The notes under the pieces were generated by a model. That model searched no databases and was not told the DNA's origin. It saw only the letters and a program-made list of their open reading frames with translations. Shown piece after piece: positions 33,522 to 45,084 of a stretch of DNA of 64,000 nt. The translations under genes were made by a program, and so were the position numbers. This DNA is from Nemopilema nomurai. Taxonomy: Eukaryota > Cnidaria > Scyphozoa > Rhizostomeae > Rhizostomatidae. Position 1 is the stretch's first letter. Each line of letters starts with the position of its first letter. Where the stretch lies: contig ML133402.1 of the NCBI GenBank assembly GCA_003864495.1, positions 764,614-828,613 on the forward strand. Direction: 5' to 3'.

Positions 33522-35837
33522 GAATCGCGGCAAGCATGGAAACGAGGCAATGACAAAAACGGGCTTAATCGAAAACGAGATTAATCTTTTAGCACCAAAC
33601 TTGAGGCTAGCATGCAAACGAGCTAGGGCAAAACGGGGCTGAAGCGAAAAACAAGGATAAGGAGCACGAAAAAACAAGGCCAAAACAAAACGAGGCTGGG
33701 GTTTTTAGCACTAAAACGAGTCTAGCATGGAAAGAGGGAAGGACGAAAACGAGGCTAAAGGGAAAACGTGACTGTGGTTTTTAGCACCAAAACGAGTTTA
33801 GCATGGAAACGAGGCAAGGACGAAAACGAGTTAATTGAAAACGAGGCTGAAGTTTTAGCACCAAAACGAGTTTAGCATGGAAACGAGGCATGGACGAAAA
33901 AGAGGCTAAAACGAAAACGAGGCTGGGGTTTTTAGCACCAAAACGAGGCTAGCATGGAAACGAGGCAAGAAAACAAGGCTGAAGCGAGAACGAGGCTCAA
34001 GTTTGTAGCACCAAAACGAGTCTAGCATGGAGACGAGGCAAGGACGAAAGCGAAGCAAAAAGAAAATGAGGCTGGGGTTTTTAGCACCAAAACGACTCTG
34101 GCATGAAAACGAGGCAAGGAGGAAAACAAGGCCAAAACCAAAACAAGGCTGGGGTTTTTAGCACTAAAACGAGTCTAGCATGGAAACGAGGCAAGGAAGA
34201 AAACGAGGCTAAAGGGAAACGAGGCTGAAGTTTTAGCACAAAATGGAGGCTAGCATGGAAACGAACAAGGATAAAAACGAGGCTAAAACGAAAACGAGGC
34301 TGGGGTTTTTAGCAGCAAAACGAGTTTAGCATGGAAACGAGGCAAGGACGAAAACGAGGCTAAATTGAAAACGAGGCTGAAGTTTTTTGCACCAAATCGA
34401 GTTTAGCATGGAAACGAGGCATGGACGAAAAAGAGACTAAAACGAAAACGAGGCTGGGGTTCTTAGCACCAAAAGGAGGCTAGCATGGAAACGAGGCAAG
34501 AACAAAACAAGGCTGAAGCGAGAACGCGGCTTAAGTTTTTAGCACCAAAACGAGTCTAGCATGGAAACGAGGCAAGGACAAAAACGAAGCTAAACAAAAA
34601 TGAGGCTGGGGTTTTTAGCACCAAAACGACTCTGGCATAAAAAAGGAGGCAAGGACGAAAACAAGGCCAAAACAAAAACGAGGCTGGGGTTTTTAGCAAT
34701 AAAACGAGGCTAGCATGGAAACGAGGGAAGGACGAAAAACGAGGCTAAAGGGAAAACGTGACTGTGGTTTTTAGCACCAAAACGAGTTAGCATGGAAACG
34801 AGGCAAGGATGAAAACGAGGCTGAATTGAAAACGAGGCAGAAGTTTATAGCACCAAAACGAGTTTAGCATGGAAACGAGGCATGGACGAAAAAGAGGCTA
34901 AAACGAAAACGAGGCTGGGGTTTTTAGCACCAAAACGAGTCTGGCATGAAAACGAGGCAAGGAGGAAAACAAGGCCAAAACAAAAACGAGGCTGGGGTTT
35001 TTAGCACTAAAACGAGTCTAGCATGGAAACGAGGGAAGGACGAAAACGAGGCTAAAGGGAAAACGTGACTGTGGTTTTTAGCACCAAAACGAGTTTAGCA
35101 TGGAAACGAGGCAAGGACGAAAACGAGGTTAATGAAAACGAGGCTGAAGTTTTAGCACCAAAACGAGTTTAGCATGGAAACGAGGCATGGACGAAAAAGA
35201 GGCTAAAACGAAAACGAGGCTGGGTTTTTAGCACCAAAACGAGGCTAGCATGGAAACAGGCAAGACAAAACAGGCTGAACGAGAACGAGGCTCAAGTTTG
35301 TAGCACCAAAACGAGTCTAGCATGGACGAGGCAGGACGAAAGCGAAGCAAAAAGAAAATGAGGCTGGGGTTTTTAGCACCAAAACGACTCTGGCATGAAA
35401 ACGAGGCAAGGAGGAAAACAAGGTCAAAACCAAAACAAGGCTGGGGTTTTTAGCACTAAAACGAGTCTAGCATGGAAACGAGGCAAGGAAGAAAACGAGG
35501 CTAAAGGAAAACGACGCTGGGTTTTTAGCACCAAAACGAGTTTAGCATGGAAACGAGGCAAGGACGAAAACGAGGCTAAATTGAAAACGAGGCTGAAGTT
35601 ATAGCACCAAAACGAGTTTAGCATGGAAACGAGGCATGGACGAAAAAGAGGCTAAAACGAAAAACGAGGCTGGGGTTTTAGCACCAAAACGAGTCTGCAT
35701 GAAAACGAGGCAAGGAGGAAAACAAGGCAAAACAAAAACGAGGCTGGGGTTTTTAGCACTAACACGAGTCTAGCATGGAAACGAGGGAAGGACGAAAACG
35801 AGGCTAAAGGGAAAACGTGACTGTGGTTTTTAGCACC
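33522..35837 (+). repeat. ~2.3-kb HOR unit
   Basis: The unit opens with an E anchor and has the same order of subtypes as the preceding unit: a 'gcaagagc'-type run (in shortened form) from about 33,935, then 'caataaaacgaggctagc' near 34,698. A second run begins near 35,236. The next E anchor at 35,838 reads 'gaatcgcgcaagc', one g short of the usual form. No gene is visible. Confidence 0.75.
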
Positions 35838-37375
35838 GAATCGCGCAAGCATGGAAACGAGGCAATGACAAAACGGGGCTTAAACGAAAACGAGATTAGG
35901 TCTTTTAGCACCAACTTGAGGCTAGCATGCAAACGAGGCTAGGGCGAAACGGGGCTGAAGCGAAACAAGGATAAGGTTTTGAGCACGAAAACAAGGCCAA
36001 AACAAAAACGAGGCTGGGGTTTTTAGCACTAAAACGAGTCTAGCATGGAAACGAGGAAGGACGAAAACGAGGCTAAGGGAAAACGTGACTGTGGTTTTTA
36101 GCACCAAAACGAGTTTAGCATGGAAACGAGGCAAGGACGAAAACGAGGTTAATTGAAAGCGAGGCTGAAGTTTTTAGCACCAAAACGAGTTTAGCATGAA
36201 ACGAGGCATGGACGAAAAAGAGGCTAAAACGAAACGAGGCTGGGGTTTTTAGCACCAAAACGAGTCTAGCATGGAAATGAGGCAAGGAGGAAAACGAGGC
36301 TAGAACGAAATTGAGGTTAAGACTTTAGCACCGAATCGCGGCAAGCATGGAAACGAGGCAATGACAAAAACGGGGCTTAATCGAAAACGAGATTAGGTCT
36401 TTTAGCACCAACTTGAGGCTAGCATGCAAACGAGGCTAGGGCAAAACGGGCTGAAGCGAAAACAAGGATAAGGTTTTGAGCACGATGACAAGGCCAAGGA
36501 AGACAAGGCGAAACAAGGATGAGCACGAAACAAGGCCAAAACAAAAACGAGGCTGGGGTTTTTAGCACTAAAACGAGTCTAGCATGGAAACGAGGGAAGG
36601 ACGAAAACGAGGCTAAAGGGAAAACGTGACTGTGGTTTTTAGCACCAAAACGAGTTTAGCATGGAAACGAGGCAAGGACGAAAACGAGGTTAATTGAAAA
36701 CGAGGCTGAAGTTTTTAGCACCAAAACGAGTTTAGCATGGAAACGAGGCATGGACGAAAAAGAGGCTAAAACGAAAACGAGGCTGGGGTTTTAGCACCAA
36801 AACGAGTCTAGAATGGAAATAAGGCAAGGAGGAAAACGAGGCTAGAACGAAATGAGGTTAAGACTTTTAGCACCGAATCGCGGCAAGCATGGAAACGAGG
36901 CAATGACAAAAACGGGGCTTAAATGAAAACGAGATTAGTTCTTTTAGCACCAACTTGAGGCTAGCATGCAAACGAGGCTAGGGCAAAACGGGGCTGAAGC
37001 GAAAACAAGGATAAGGTTTTGAGCACGAAAACAAGGCCAAAACAAAAACGAGGCTGGGGTTTTTAGCACTAAAACGAGTCTAGCATGGAAACGAGGGAAG
37101 GACGAAAACGAGGCTAAAGGGAAAACGTGACTGTGGTTTTTAGCACCAAAACGAGTTAGCATGGAAACGAGGCAAGGACGAAAACGAGGTTAATTGAAAA
37201 CGAGGCTGAAGTTTTTAGCACCAAAACGAGTTCAGCATGGAAACGAGGCATGGACGAAAAAGAGGCTAAAACGAAAACGAGGCTGGGGTTTTAGCACCAA
37301 AACGAGTCTAGAATGGAAATAAGGCAAGGAGGAAAACGAGGCTAGAACGAAATTGAGGTTAAGACTTTTAGCACC
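35838..37375 (+). repeat. Three tandem cassettes (495, 541 and 502 bp)
   Basis: The middle cassette carries the 45-bp extra segment, here 43 bp and degenerate, at 36,484. The first and last lack it. This gain and loss of the extra segment among adjacent cassettes shows that it is a modular insertion or deletion. Confidence 0.85.
36484..36526 (+). repeat. 45-bp extra segment, copy 7 (43 bp, degenerate)
   Basis: Reads 'aggccaaggaagacaagg' where the others read 'aggccaggatgagacaagg'. It lies between two cassettes that lack the segment. Confidence 0.84.
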
Positions 37376-38278
37376 GAATCGCGGCAAGCATGGAAACGAG
37401 GCAATGACAAAAATGGGGCTTAAACGAAAACGAGATTAGTTCTTTTAGCACCAACTTGAGGCTAGCATGCAAACGGGGCAAGAACAAACGGGGCTGAAGC
37501 GAAAACGAGGATAAGGTTTTGAGCACCAAATCGAGGCTAGCATGGAAACGAACAAAGGATAAAAACGAGGCTAAAACGAAAACGAGGCTGGGTTTTTAGC
37601 ACAAAAAGGAGGCTAGCATGGAAACGAACAAGGAAAAAACGAGGCTAAAACGAGAACGAGGCTGGGGTTTTTAGCACCAAAACGAGTTAGCATGGAAACG
37701 AGGCAAGGACGAAAACGAGGCTAAAGAAAACTAGGCTGAAGTTTTTTGCACCAAAACGAGTTTAGCATGGAAAACGAGGCAAGGACGAAAAAGAGACTAA
37801 AGAAAAACGAGGCTGGGGTTTTAGCACCAAAAGGAGGCTAGCATGGAAACGAGGCATGGACGAAAACGAAGCTAAAACAAAAATGAGCTGGGGTTTTTAG
37901 CACCAAAACGAGTCTGGCATGAAAAGGGCAAGGACGAAAAAGGCCAAAACAAAAACGAGGCTGGGTTTTTAGCACTAAAACGAGTCTAGCATGGAAACGA
38001 GGAAGGACGAAAACGAGGCCTAAGGGAAAACGTGACTGTGGTTTTTAGCACCAAAACGAGTTTAGCATGGAAACGAGGCAAGGACGAAAACGAGCTAATT
38101 GAAAAGCGAGGCTGAAGTTTTTAGCACCAAAACGAGTTTAGCATGGAAACGAGGCATGGACGAAAAAGAGGCTAAAACGAAACGAGGCTGGGTTTTAGCA
38201 CCAAAACGAGTCTAGCATGGAAATGAGGCAAGGAGGAAACGAGGCTAGAACGAAATTGAGGTTAAGACTTTTAGCACC

Positions 38279-39268
38279 GAATCGCGGCAAGCATGGAAAC
38301 GAGGCAATGACAAAACGGGGCTTAATCGAAAACGAGATTAGGTCTTTTAGCACCAACTTGAGGCTAGCATGCAAACGAGGCTAGGGCAAAACGGGCTGAA
38401 GCGAAAACAAGGATAAGGTTTTGAGCACGAAAACAAGGCCAAAACAAAAACGAGGCTGGGGTTTTAGCACTAAAACGAGTCTAGCATGGAAACGAGGGAA
38501 GGACGAAAACGAGGCTAAAGGGAAAACGTGACTGTGGTTTTTAGCACCAAAACGAGTTAGCATGGAAACGAGGCAAGGACGAAAACGAGGTTAATTGAAA
38601 ACGAGGCTGAAGTTTTTAGCACCAAAAGATTTAGCATGGAAACGAGGCATGGACGAAAAAGAGGCTAAAACGAAAACGAGGCTGGGGTTTTAGCACCAAA
38701 ACGAGTCTAGAATGGAAATAAGCAAGGAGGAAAACGAGGCTAGAACGAAATTGAGGTTAAGACTTTTAGCACCGAATCGCGGCAAGCATGGAAACGAGGC
38801 AATGACAAAAACGGGCTTAATCGAAAACGAGATTAGTTCTTTTAGCACCAACTTGAGGCTAGCATGCAAACGAGGCTAGGGCAAAACGGGCTGAAGCGAA
38901 AACAAGGATAAGGTTTTGAGCACGAAAACAAGGCCAAAAAAAAAACGAGGCTGGGTTTTTAGCACTAAAACGAGTCTAGCATGGAAACGAGGGAAGGACG
39001 AAAACGAGGCTAAAGGAAAACGTGACTGTGGTTTTTAGCACCAAAACGAGTTTAGCATGGAAACGAGCAAGGACGAAAACGAGGTTAATTGAAAACGAGG
39101 CTAAGTTTAGCACCAAAACGAGTTTAGCATGGAAACGAGGCATGGACGAAAAAGAGGCTAAAACGAAAACGAGGCTGGGGTTTTAGCACCAAAACGAGTC
39201 TAAGAATGGAAATAAGGCAAGGAGGAAAACGAGGCTAGAACGAAATTGAGGTTAAGACTTTTAGCACC
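38279..39268 (+). repeat. Two tandem 500-bp cassettes (494 and 496 bp)
   Basis: The second cassette begins after a spliced 'gagtctagaatggaaataag' monomer, which normally belongs to the T order of monomers, so the two HOR types are interleaved here. Confidence 0.83.
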
Positions 39269-39910
39269 GAATCGCGGCAAGCATGGAAACGAGGCAATGA
39301 CAAAAATGGGGCTTAAACGAAAACGAGATTAGTTCTTTTAGCACCAACTTGAGGCTAGCATGCAAACGGGGCAAGAACAAAACGGGGCTGAAGCGAAAAC
39401 GAGGATAAGGTTTTGAGCACCAAATCGAGGCTAGCATGGAAACGAACAAAGGATAAAAACGAGGCTAAAACGAAAACGAGGCTGGGTTTTTAGCACAAAA
39501 AGGAGGCTAGCATGGAAACGAACAAAGGATAAAAACGAGGCTAAAACGAGAACGAGGCTGGGGTTTTTAGCACCAAAACGAGTTTAGCATGGAAACGAGG
39601 CAAGGACGAAAACGAGGCTAAATTGAAAACTAGGCTGAAGTTTTTTGCACCAAAACGAGTTTAGCATGGAAACGAGGCATGGACGAAAAAGAGACTAAAA
39701 CGAAAACGAGGCTGGGTTTTTAGCACCAAAAGGAGGCTAGCATGGAAACGAGGCAAGAACAAAACAAGGCTGAAGCGAGAACGCGGCTCAAGTTTTTAGC
39801 ACCAAAACGAGTCTAGCATGGAAACGAGGCATGGACGAAAACGAAGCTAAAAAAAAATGAGGCTGGGGTTTTTAGCACCAAAACGACTCTGGCATGAAAA
39901 GGAGGCAAGG

Positions 39911-42401
39911 ACGAAAACAAGGCCAAAACAAAAACGAGGCTGGGGTTTTTAGCAATAAAACGAGGCTACCATGGAAACGAGGGAAGGACGAAAACGAGGC
40001 TAAAGGGAAAACGTGACTGTGGTTTTTAGCACCAAAACGAGTTTAGCATGGAAACGAGGCAAGGATGAAAACGAGGCTGAATTGAAAACGAGGCAGAAGT
40101 TTATAGCACCAAAACGAGTTTAGCATGGAAACGAGGCATGGACGAAAAAGAGGCTAAAACGAAAACGAGGCTGCGGTTTTTAGCACCAAAACGAGTCTGG
40201 CATGAAAACGAGGCAAGGAGGAAAACAAGGCCAAAACAAAAACGAGGCTGGGGTTTTTAGCACCAAAGCGAGTCTAGCATGGAAACGAGGGAAGGACGAA
40301 AACGAGGCTAAAGGGAAAACGTGACTGTGGTTTTTAGCACCAAAACGAGTTTAGCATGGAAACGAGGCAAGGACGAAAACGAGGTTAATTGAAAACGAGG
40401 CTGAAGTTTTTAGCACCAAAACGAGTTTAGCATGGAAACGAGGCATGGACGAAAAAGAGGCTAAAACGAAAACGAGGCTGGGGTTTTAGCACCAAAACGA
40501 GTCTAGAATGGAAATAAGGCAAGGAGGAAAACGAGGCTAGAACGAAATTGAGGTTAAGACTTTTAGCACCGAATCGCGGCAAGCATGGAAACGAGGCAAT
40601 GACAAAAATGGGGCTTAAACGAAAACGAGATTAGTTCTTTTAGCACCAACTTGAGGCTAGCATGCAAACGGGGCAAGAACAAAACGGGGCTGAAGCGAAA
40701 ACGAGGATAAGGTTTTGAGCACCAAATCGAGGCTAGCATGGAAACGAACAAAGGATAAAAACGAGGCTAAAACGAAAACGAGGCTGGGTTTTTAGCACAA
40801 AAAGGAGGCTAGCATGGAAACGAACAAAGGATAAAAACGAGGCTAAAACGAGAACGAGGCTGGGGTTTTTAGCACCAAAACGAGTTTAGCATGGAAACGA
40901 GGCAAGGACGAAAACGAGGCCAAAACAAAAACGAGGCTGGGGTTTTTAGCAATAAAACGAGGCTACCATGGAAACGAGGGAAGGACGAAAACGAGGCTAA
41001 AGGGAAAACGTGACTGTGGTTTTTAGCACCAAAACGAGTTTAGCATGGAAACGAGGCAAGGACGAAAACGAGGCTAAATTGAAAACGAGGCTGAAGTTTT
41101 TAGCACCAAAACGAGTTTAGCATGGAAACGAGGCATGGACGAAAAAGAGGCTAAAACGAAAACGAGGCTGGGGTTTTTAGCACCAAAACGAGGCTAGCAT
41201 GGAAACGAAGCAAGAGCAAAACAAGGCTGAAGCGAGAACGAGGCTCAAGTTTTTAGCACCGAAACGAGTCTAGCATGGAGACGAGGCAAGGACGAAAGCG
41301 AAGCAAAAAGAAAATGAGGCTGGGGTTTTTAGCACCAAAACGACTCTGGCATGAAAACGAGGCAAGGAGGAAAACAAGGCCAAAACCAAAACAAGGCTGG
41401 GGTTTTTAGCACTAAAACGAGTCTAGCATGGAAACGAGGCAAGGAAGAAAACGAGGCTAAAGGGAAAACGAGGCTGAGGTTTTTAGCACAAAAAGGAGGC
41501 TAGCATGGAAACGAACAAAGGATAAAAACGAGGCTAAAACGAAAACGAGGCTGGGGTTTTTAGCACCAAAACGAGTTTAGCATGGAAACGAGGCAAGGAC
41601 GAAAACGAGGCTAAATTGAAAAAGGCTGAAGTTTTTTGCACCAAAACGAGTTTAGCATGGAAACGAGGCATGGACGAAAAAGAGACTAAAACGAAAACGA
41701 GGCTGGGGTTTTTAGCACCAAAAGGAGGCTAGCATGGAAACGAGGCAAGAACAAAACAAGGCTGAAGCGAGAACGCGGCTTAAGTTTTTAGCACCAAAAC
41801 GAGTCTAGCATGGAAACGAGGACAGGACAAAAACGAAGCTAAAACAAAAATGAGGCTGGGGTTTTTAACACCAAAACAACTCTGGCATAAAAAGGAGGCA
41901 AGGACGAAAACAAGGCCAAAACAAAAACGAGGCTGGGGTTTTTAGCAATAAACGAGGCTAGCATGGAAACGAGGGAAGGACGAAAACGAGGCTAAAGGGA
42001 AAACGTGACTGTGGTTTTTAGCACCAAAACGAGTTTAGCATGGAAACGAGGGCAAGGATGAAAACGAGGCTGAATTGAAAAGGCAGAAGTTTATAGCACC
42101 AAAACGAGTTTAGCATTGAAAACGAGGCATGGACGAAAAAGAGGCTAAAACGAAAACGAGGCTGCGGTTTTTAGCACCAAACGAGGTCTGGCATGAAAAC
42201 GAGGCAAGGAGGAGAACAAGGCCAAACAAAAACGAGGCTGGGGTTTTAGCACCAAAGCGAGTCTAGCATGGAAACGAGGGAAGGACGAAAACGAGGCTAA
42301 AGGGAAAACGTGACTGTGGTTTTTAGCACCAAAACGAGTTTAGCATGGAAACGAGGCATGGACGAAAAAGAGGCTAAAACGAAAACGAGGCTGGGGTTTT
42401 T
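39911..42401 (+). repeat. HOR block with a 1,302-bp tandem repeat and a spliced join
   Basis: Sequence around 40,571-40,910 repeats 39,269-39,608 at an offset of 1,302 bp. From about 40,920 the offset to the earlier copy drops to 997 bp: the rare 'ggctaccatggaaacg' occurs at 39,965 and 40,962. About 305 bp, four monomers, is missing at the join. From 41,170 a 'gcaagagc' run and the 'cacaaaaaggagg' and 'caata' subtypes follow in the usual order. No gene is visible. Confidence 0.8.
42325..42401 (+). repeat. Reference monomer (77 bp)
   Basis: A clean full-length monomer given as a reference for the family. It runs from 'agcaccaaaa' to the closing 'ggggttttt'. It shows the four core copies (at about +6, +24, +40 and +57), the T-run at the end and five CpG dinucleotides. 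It is of the 'gcatggacgaaaaagaggc' subtype, one of the most common in the window. The other subtypes differ by substitutions and small indels in the linkers between core copies, not in overall architecture. Confidence 0.95.
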
Positions 42402-43348
42402 AGCACCAAAACGAGGCTAGCATGGAAACGAGCAAGAGCAAAACAAGGCTGAAGCGAGAACGAGGCTCAAGTTTGTAGCACCAAAACGAGTCTAGCATGG
42501 AGACGAGGCAAGGACGAAAGCGAAGCAAAAAGAAAATGAGGCTGGGGTTTTTAGCACCAAATCGACTCTGGCATGAAAACGAGGAGGAGGAAAAACAAGG
42601 CCAAAACCAAAACAAGGCTGGGGTTTTTAGCACTAAAACGAGTCTAGCATGGAAACGAGGCAAGGAAGAAAACGAGGCTAAAGGGAAAACGACGCTGGGG
42701 TTTTTAGCACCAAAACGAGTTTAGCATGGAAACGAGGCAAGGACGAAAACGAGGCTAAATTGAAAACGAGGCTGAAGTTTATAGCACCAAAACGATTTTA
42801 GCATGGAAACGAGGCATGGACGAAAAAGAGGCTAAAACGAAAACGAGGCTGGGGTTTTTAGCACCAAAACGAGTCTGGCATGAAAACGAGGCAAGGAGGA
42901 AAACAAGGCCAAAAAAAAACGAGGCTGCGGTTTTTAGCACTAACACGAGTCTAGCATGGAAACGAGGGAAGGACGAAAGCGAGGCTAAAGGGAAAACGTG
43001 ACTGTGGTTTTTAGCACCGAATCGCGGCAAGCATGGAAACGAGGCAATGACAAAACGGGGCTTAAACGAAAACGAGATTAGGTCTTTTAGCACCAACTTG
43101 AGGCTAGCATGCAAACGAGGCTAGGGCGAAACGGGGCTGAAGCGAAAACAAGGATAAGGTTTTGAGCACGAAAACAGGCCAAACAAAAACGAGGCTGGGG
43201 TTTTAGCACTAAAACGAGTCTAGCATGGAAACGAGGAAGGACGAAAACGAGGCTAAAGGGAAAACGTGACTGTGGTTTTTAGCACCGAAACGAGTTTAGC
43301 ATGGAAACGAGGCAACGAAAACGAGGTTAATTGAAAACGAGGCTGAAG

Positions 43349-43365
43349 TCTTTGGAAACAAAACG
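43349..43365 (+). repeat. F marker, copy 3
   Basis: Followed by 'catggatacgagag', a change from 'catggaaacgagag' shared with copy 4 only. Confidence 0.85.
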
Positions 43366-43432
43366 AGTTTAGCATGGATACGAGAGAAGGAAGAAAACGA
43401 GGCGGAAAGGAAAACGAGACTGTGGTTTTTAG

Positions 43433-43509
43433 CACCAAGACGAGTCTAGCATGGTAACGAGAAAAGGACAAAAACGAGGCTAAATTGAAAACGAGGCTAA
43501 AGTTTTTAG
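43433..43509 (+). repeat. T monomer, copy 6
   Basis: Reads 'gtaacgagaaaagg' in place of 'gtaacgaggaaagg', a change shared with copy 7. Confidence 0.87.
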
Positions 43510-44923
43510 CACCAAAACGAAACTAGCATGGAAATGAGGGAAGGACGAAAACGAGGCTAAAATGAAAACAACGCAGGGGTTTTAGCACCAACGAGTCTAG
43601 AATGGAAATAAGGCAAGGAGGAAAACGAGGCTAGAACGAAATTGAGGTTAAGACTTTTAGCACCGAATCGCGGCAAGCATGGAACGAGGCAATGACAAAA
43701 ACGGGGCTTAAACGAAAACGAGATTAGTTCTTTTAGCACCAACTTGAGGCTGGCATGCAAACGGGGCAAGAACAAAACGGGGCTGAAGCGAAAACGAGGA
43801 TAAGGTTTTGAGCACCAAATCGAGGCTAGCATGGAAACGAACAAAGGATAAAAACGAGGCTAAAACGAAAACGAGGCTGGGTTTTTAGCACAAAAAGGAG
43901 GCTAGCATGGAAACGAACAAGGATAAAAACGAGGCTAAAACGAAAACGAGGCTGGGGTTTTTAGCACCAAAACGAGTTTAGCATGGAAACGAGGCAAGGA
44001 CGAAAACGAGGCTAAATTGAAAACTAGGCTGAAGTTTTTTGCACCAAAACGAGTTTAGCATGGAAACGAGGCATGGACGAAAAAGAGACTAAAACGAAAA
44101 CGAGGCTGGGGTTTTTAGCACCAAAAGGAGGCTAGCATGGAAACGAGGCAAGGAGGAAAACAAGGCCAAAACCAAAACAAGGCTGGGGTTTTTAGCACTA
44201 AAACGAGTCTAGCATGGAAACGAGGGAAGGACGAAAACGAGGCTAAAGGGAAAACGTGACTGTGGTTTTTAGCACCAAAACGAGTTTAGCATGGAAAAGA
44301 GGCAAGGACGAAAACGAGGCTAAATTGAAAACGAGGCTGAAGTTTTTAGCACCAAAACGAGTTTAGCATGGAAACGAGGCATGGACGAAAAAGAGGCTAA
44401 AACGAAAACGAGGCTGGGGTTTTTAGCAACAAAACGAGGCTAGCATGGAAACGAGACAAGGACGAAAACGAAGCAAAAAGAAAATGAGGCTGGGGTTTTT
44501 AGCAACAAAACGACTCTGGCATGAAAACGAGGCAAGGAAGAAAACGAGGCTAAAGGGAAAACGAGGCTGAGGTTTTTAGCCCAAAAAGGAGGCTAGCATG
44601 GAAACGAACAAAGGATAAAAACGAGGCTAAAACGAAAACGCGGCTGGGGTTTTTAGCACCAAAACGAGTTTAGCATGGAAACGAGGCAAGGACGAAAACG
44701 AGGCTAAATTGAAAACGAGGCTGAAGTTTTTTGCACCAAATCAAGTTTAGCATGGAAACGAGGCATGGACGAAAAAGAGACTAAAACGAAAACGAGGCTG
44801 GGGTTTTTAGCACCAAAAGGAGGCTAGCATGGAAACGAGGCAAAGACAAAACAAGGCTGAAACGAGTTTAGCATGGAAACGAGGCAAGGACGAAAACGAG
44901 GTTAATTGAAAACGAGGCTGAAG

Positions 44924-44940
44924 TCTTTGGAAACAAAACG
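44924..44940 (+). repeat. F marker, copy 4
   Basis: Lies 1,575 bp after copy 3. It is the first diagnostic site after the out-of-register join at ~44,860. Confidence 0.85.
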
Positions 44941-45007
44941 AGTTTAGCATGGATACGAGAGAAGGAAGAAAACGAGGCGGAAAGGAAAACGAGACTGTGG
45001 TTTTTAG

Positions 45008-45084
45008 CACCAAGACGAGTCTAGCATGGTAACGAGAAAAGGACAAAAACGAGGCTAAATTGAAAACGAGGCTAAAGTTTTTAG
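45008..45084 (+). repeat. T monomer, copy 7
   Basis: Tandem partner of copy 6, 1,575 bp downstream, with the same 'gagaaaagg' change. Confidence 0.87.

Larger units (their letters stand above)
35838..39910 (+). repeat. Dense 500-bp-cassette block
   Basis: E anchors at 35,838, 36,333, 36,874, 37,376, 38,279, 38,773 and 39,269 give spacings of 495, 541, 502, 903, 494 and 496 bp, the densest use of the basic cassette in the window. Rare variants 'gacaaaaatggggctt' (37,401 and 39,294, then 40,596) and 'aaaacgagaacgaggctg' (37,647, 39,543 and 40,845) tie three copies together at offsets of about 1,894 and 1,302 bp. No gene is visible. Confidence 0.82.
42402..43900 (+). repeat. Module 'gcaagagc run - E - F - T - E', third copy
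   Basis: The order and spacing of subtypes match 16.85-18.35 kb and 25.95-27.45 kb: E anchor 43,019, F at 43,349 (+330), T at 43,435, E at 43,665. The other two copies have E-to-F distances of 336 and 337 bp. Within it 'gaggaggaggaaaaacaagg' near 42,582 is a local irregularity. No gene is visible. Confidence 0.8.
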
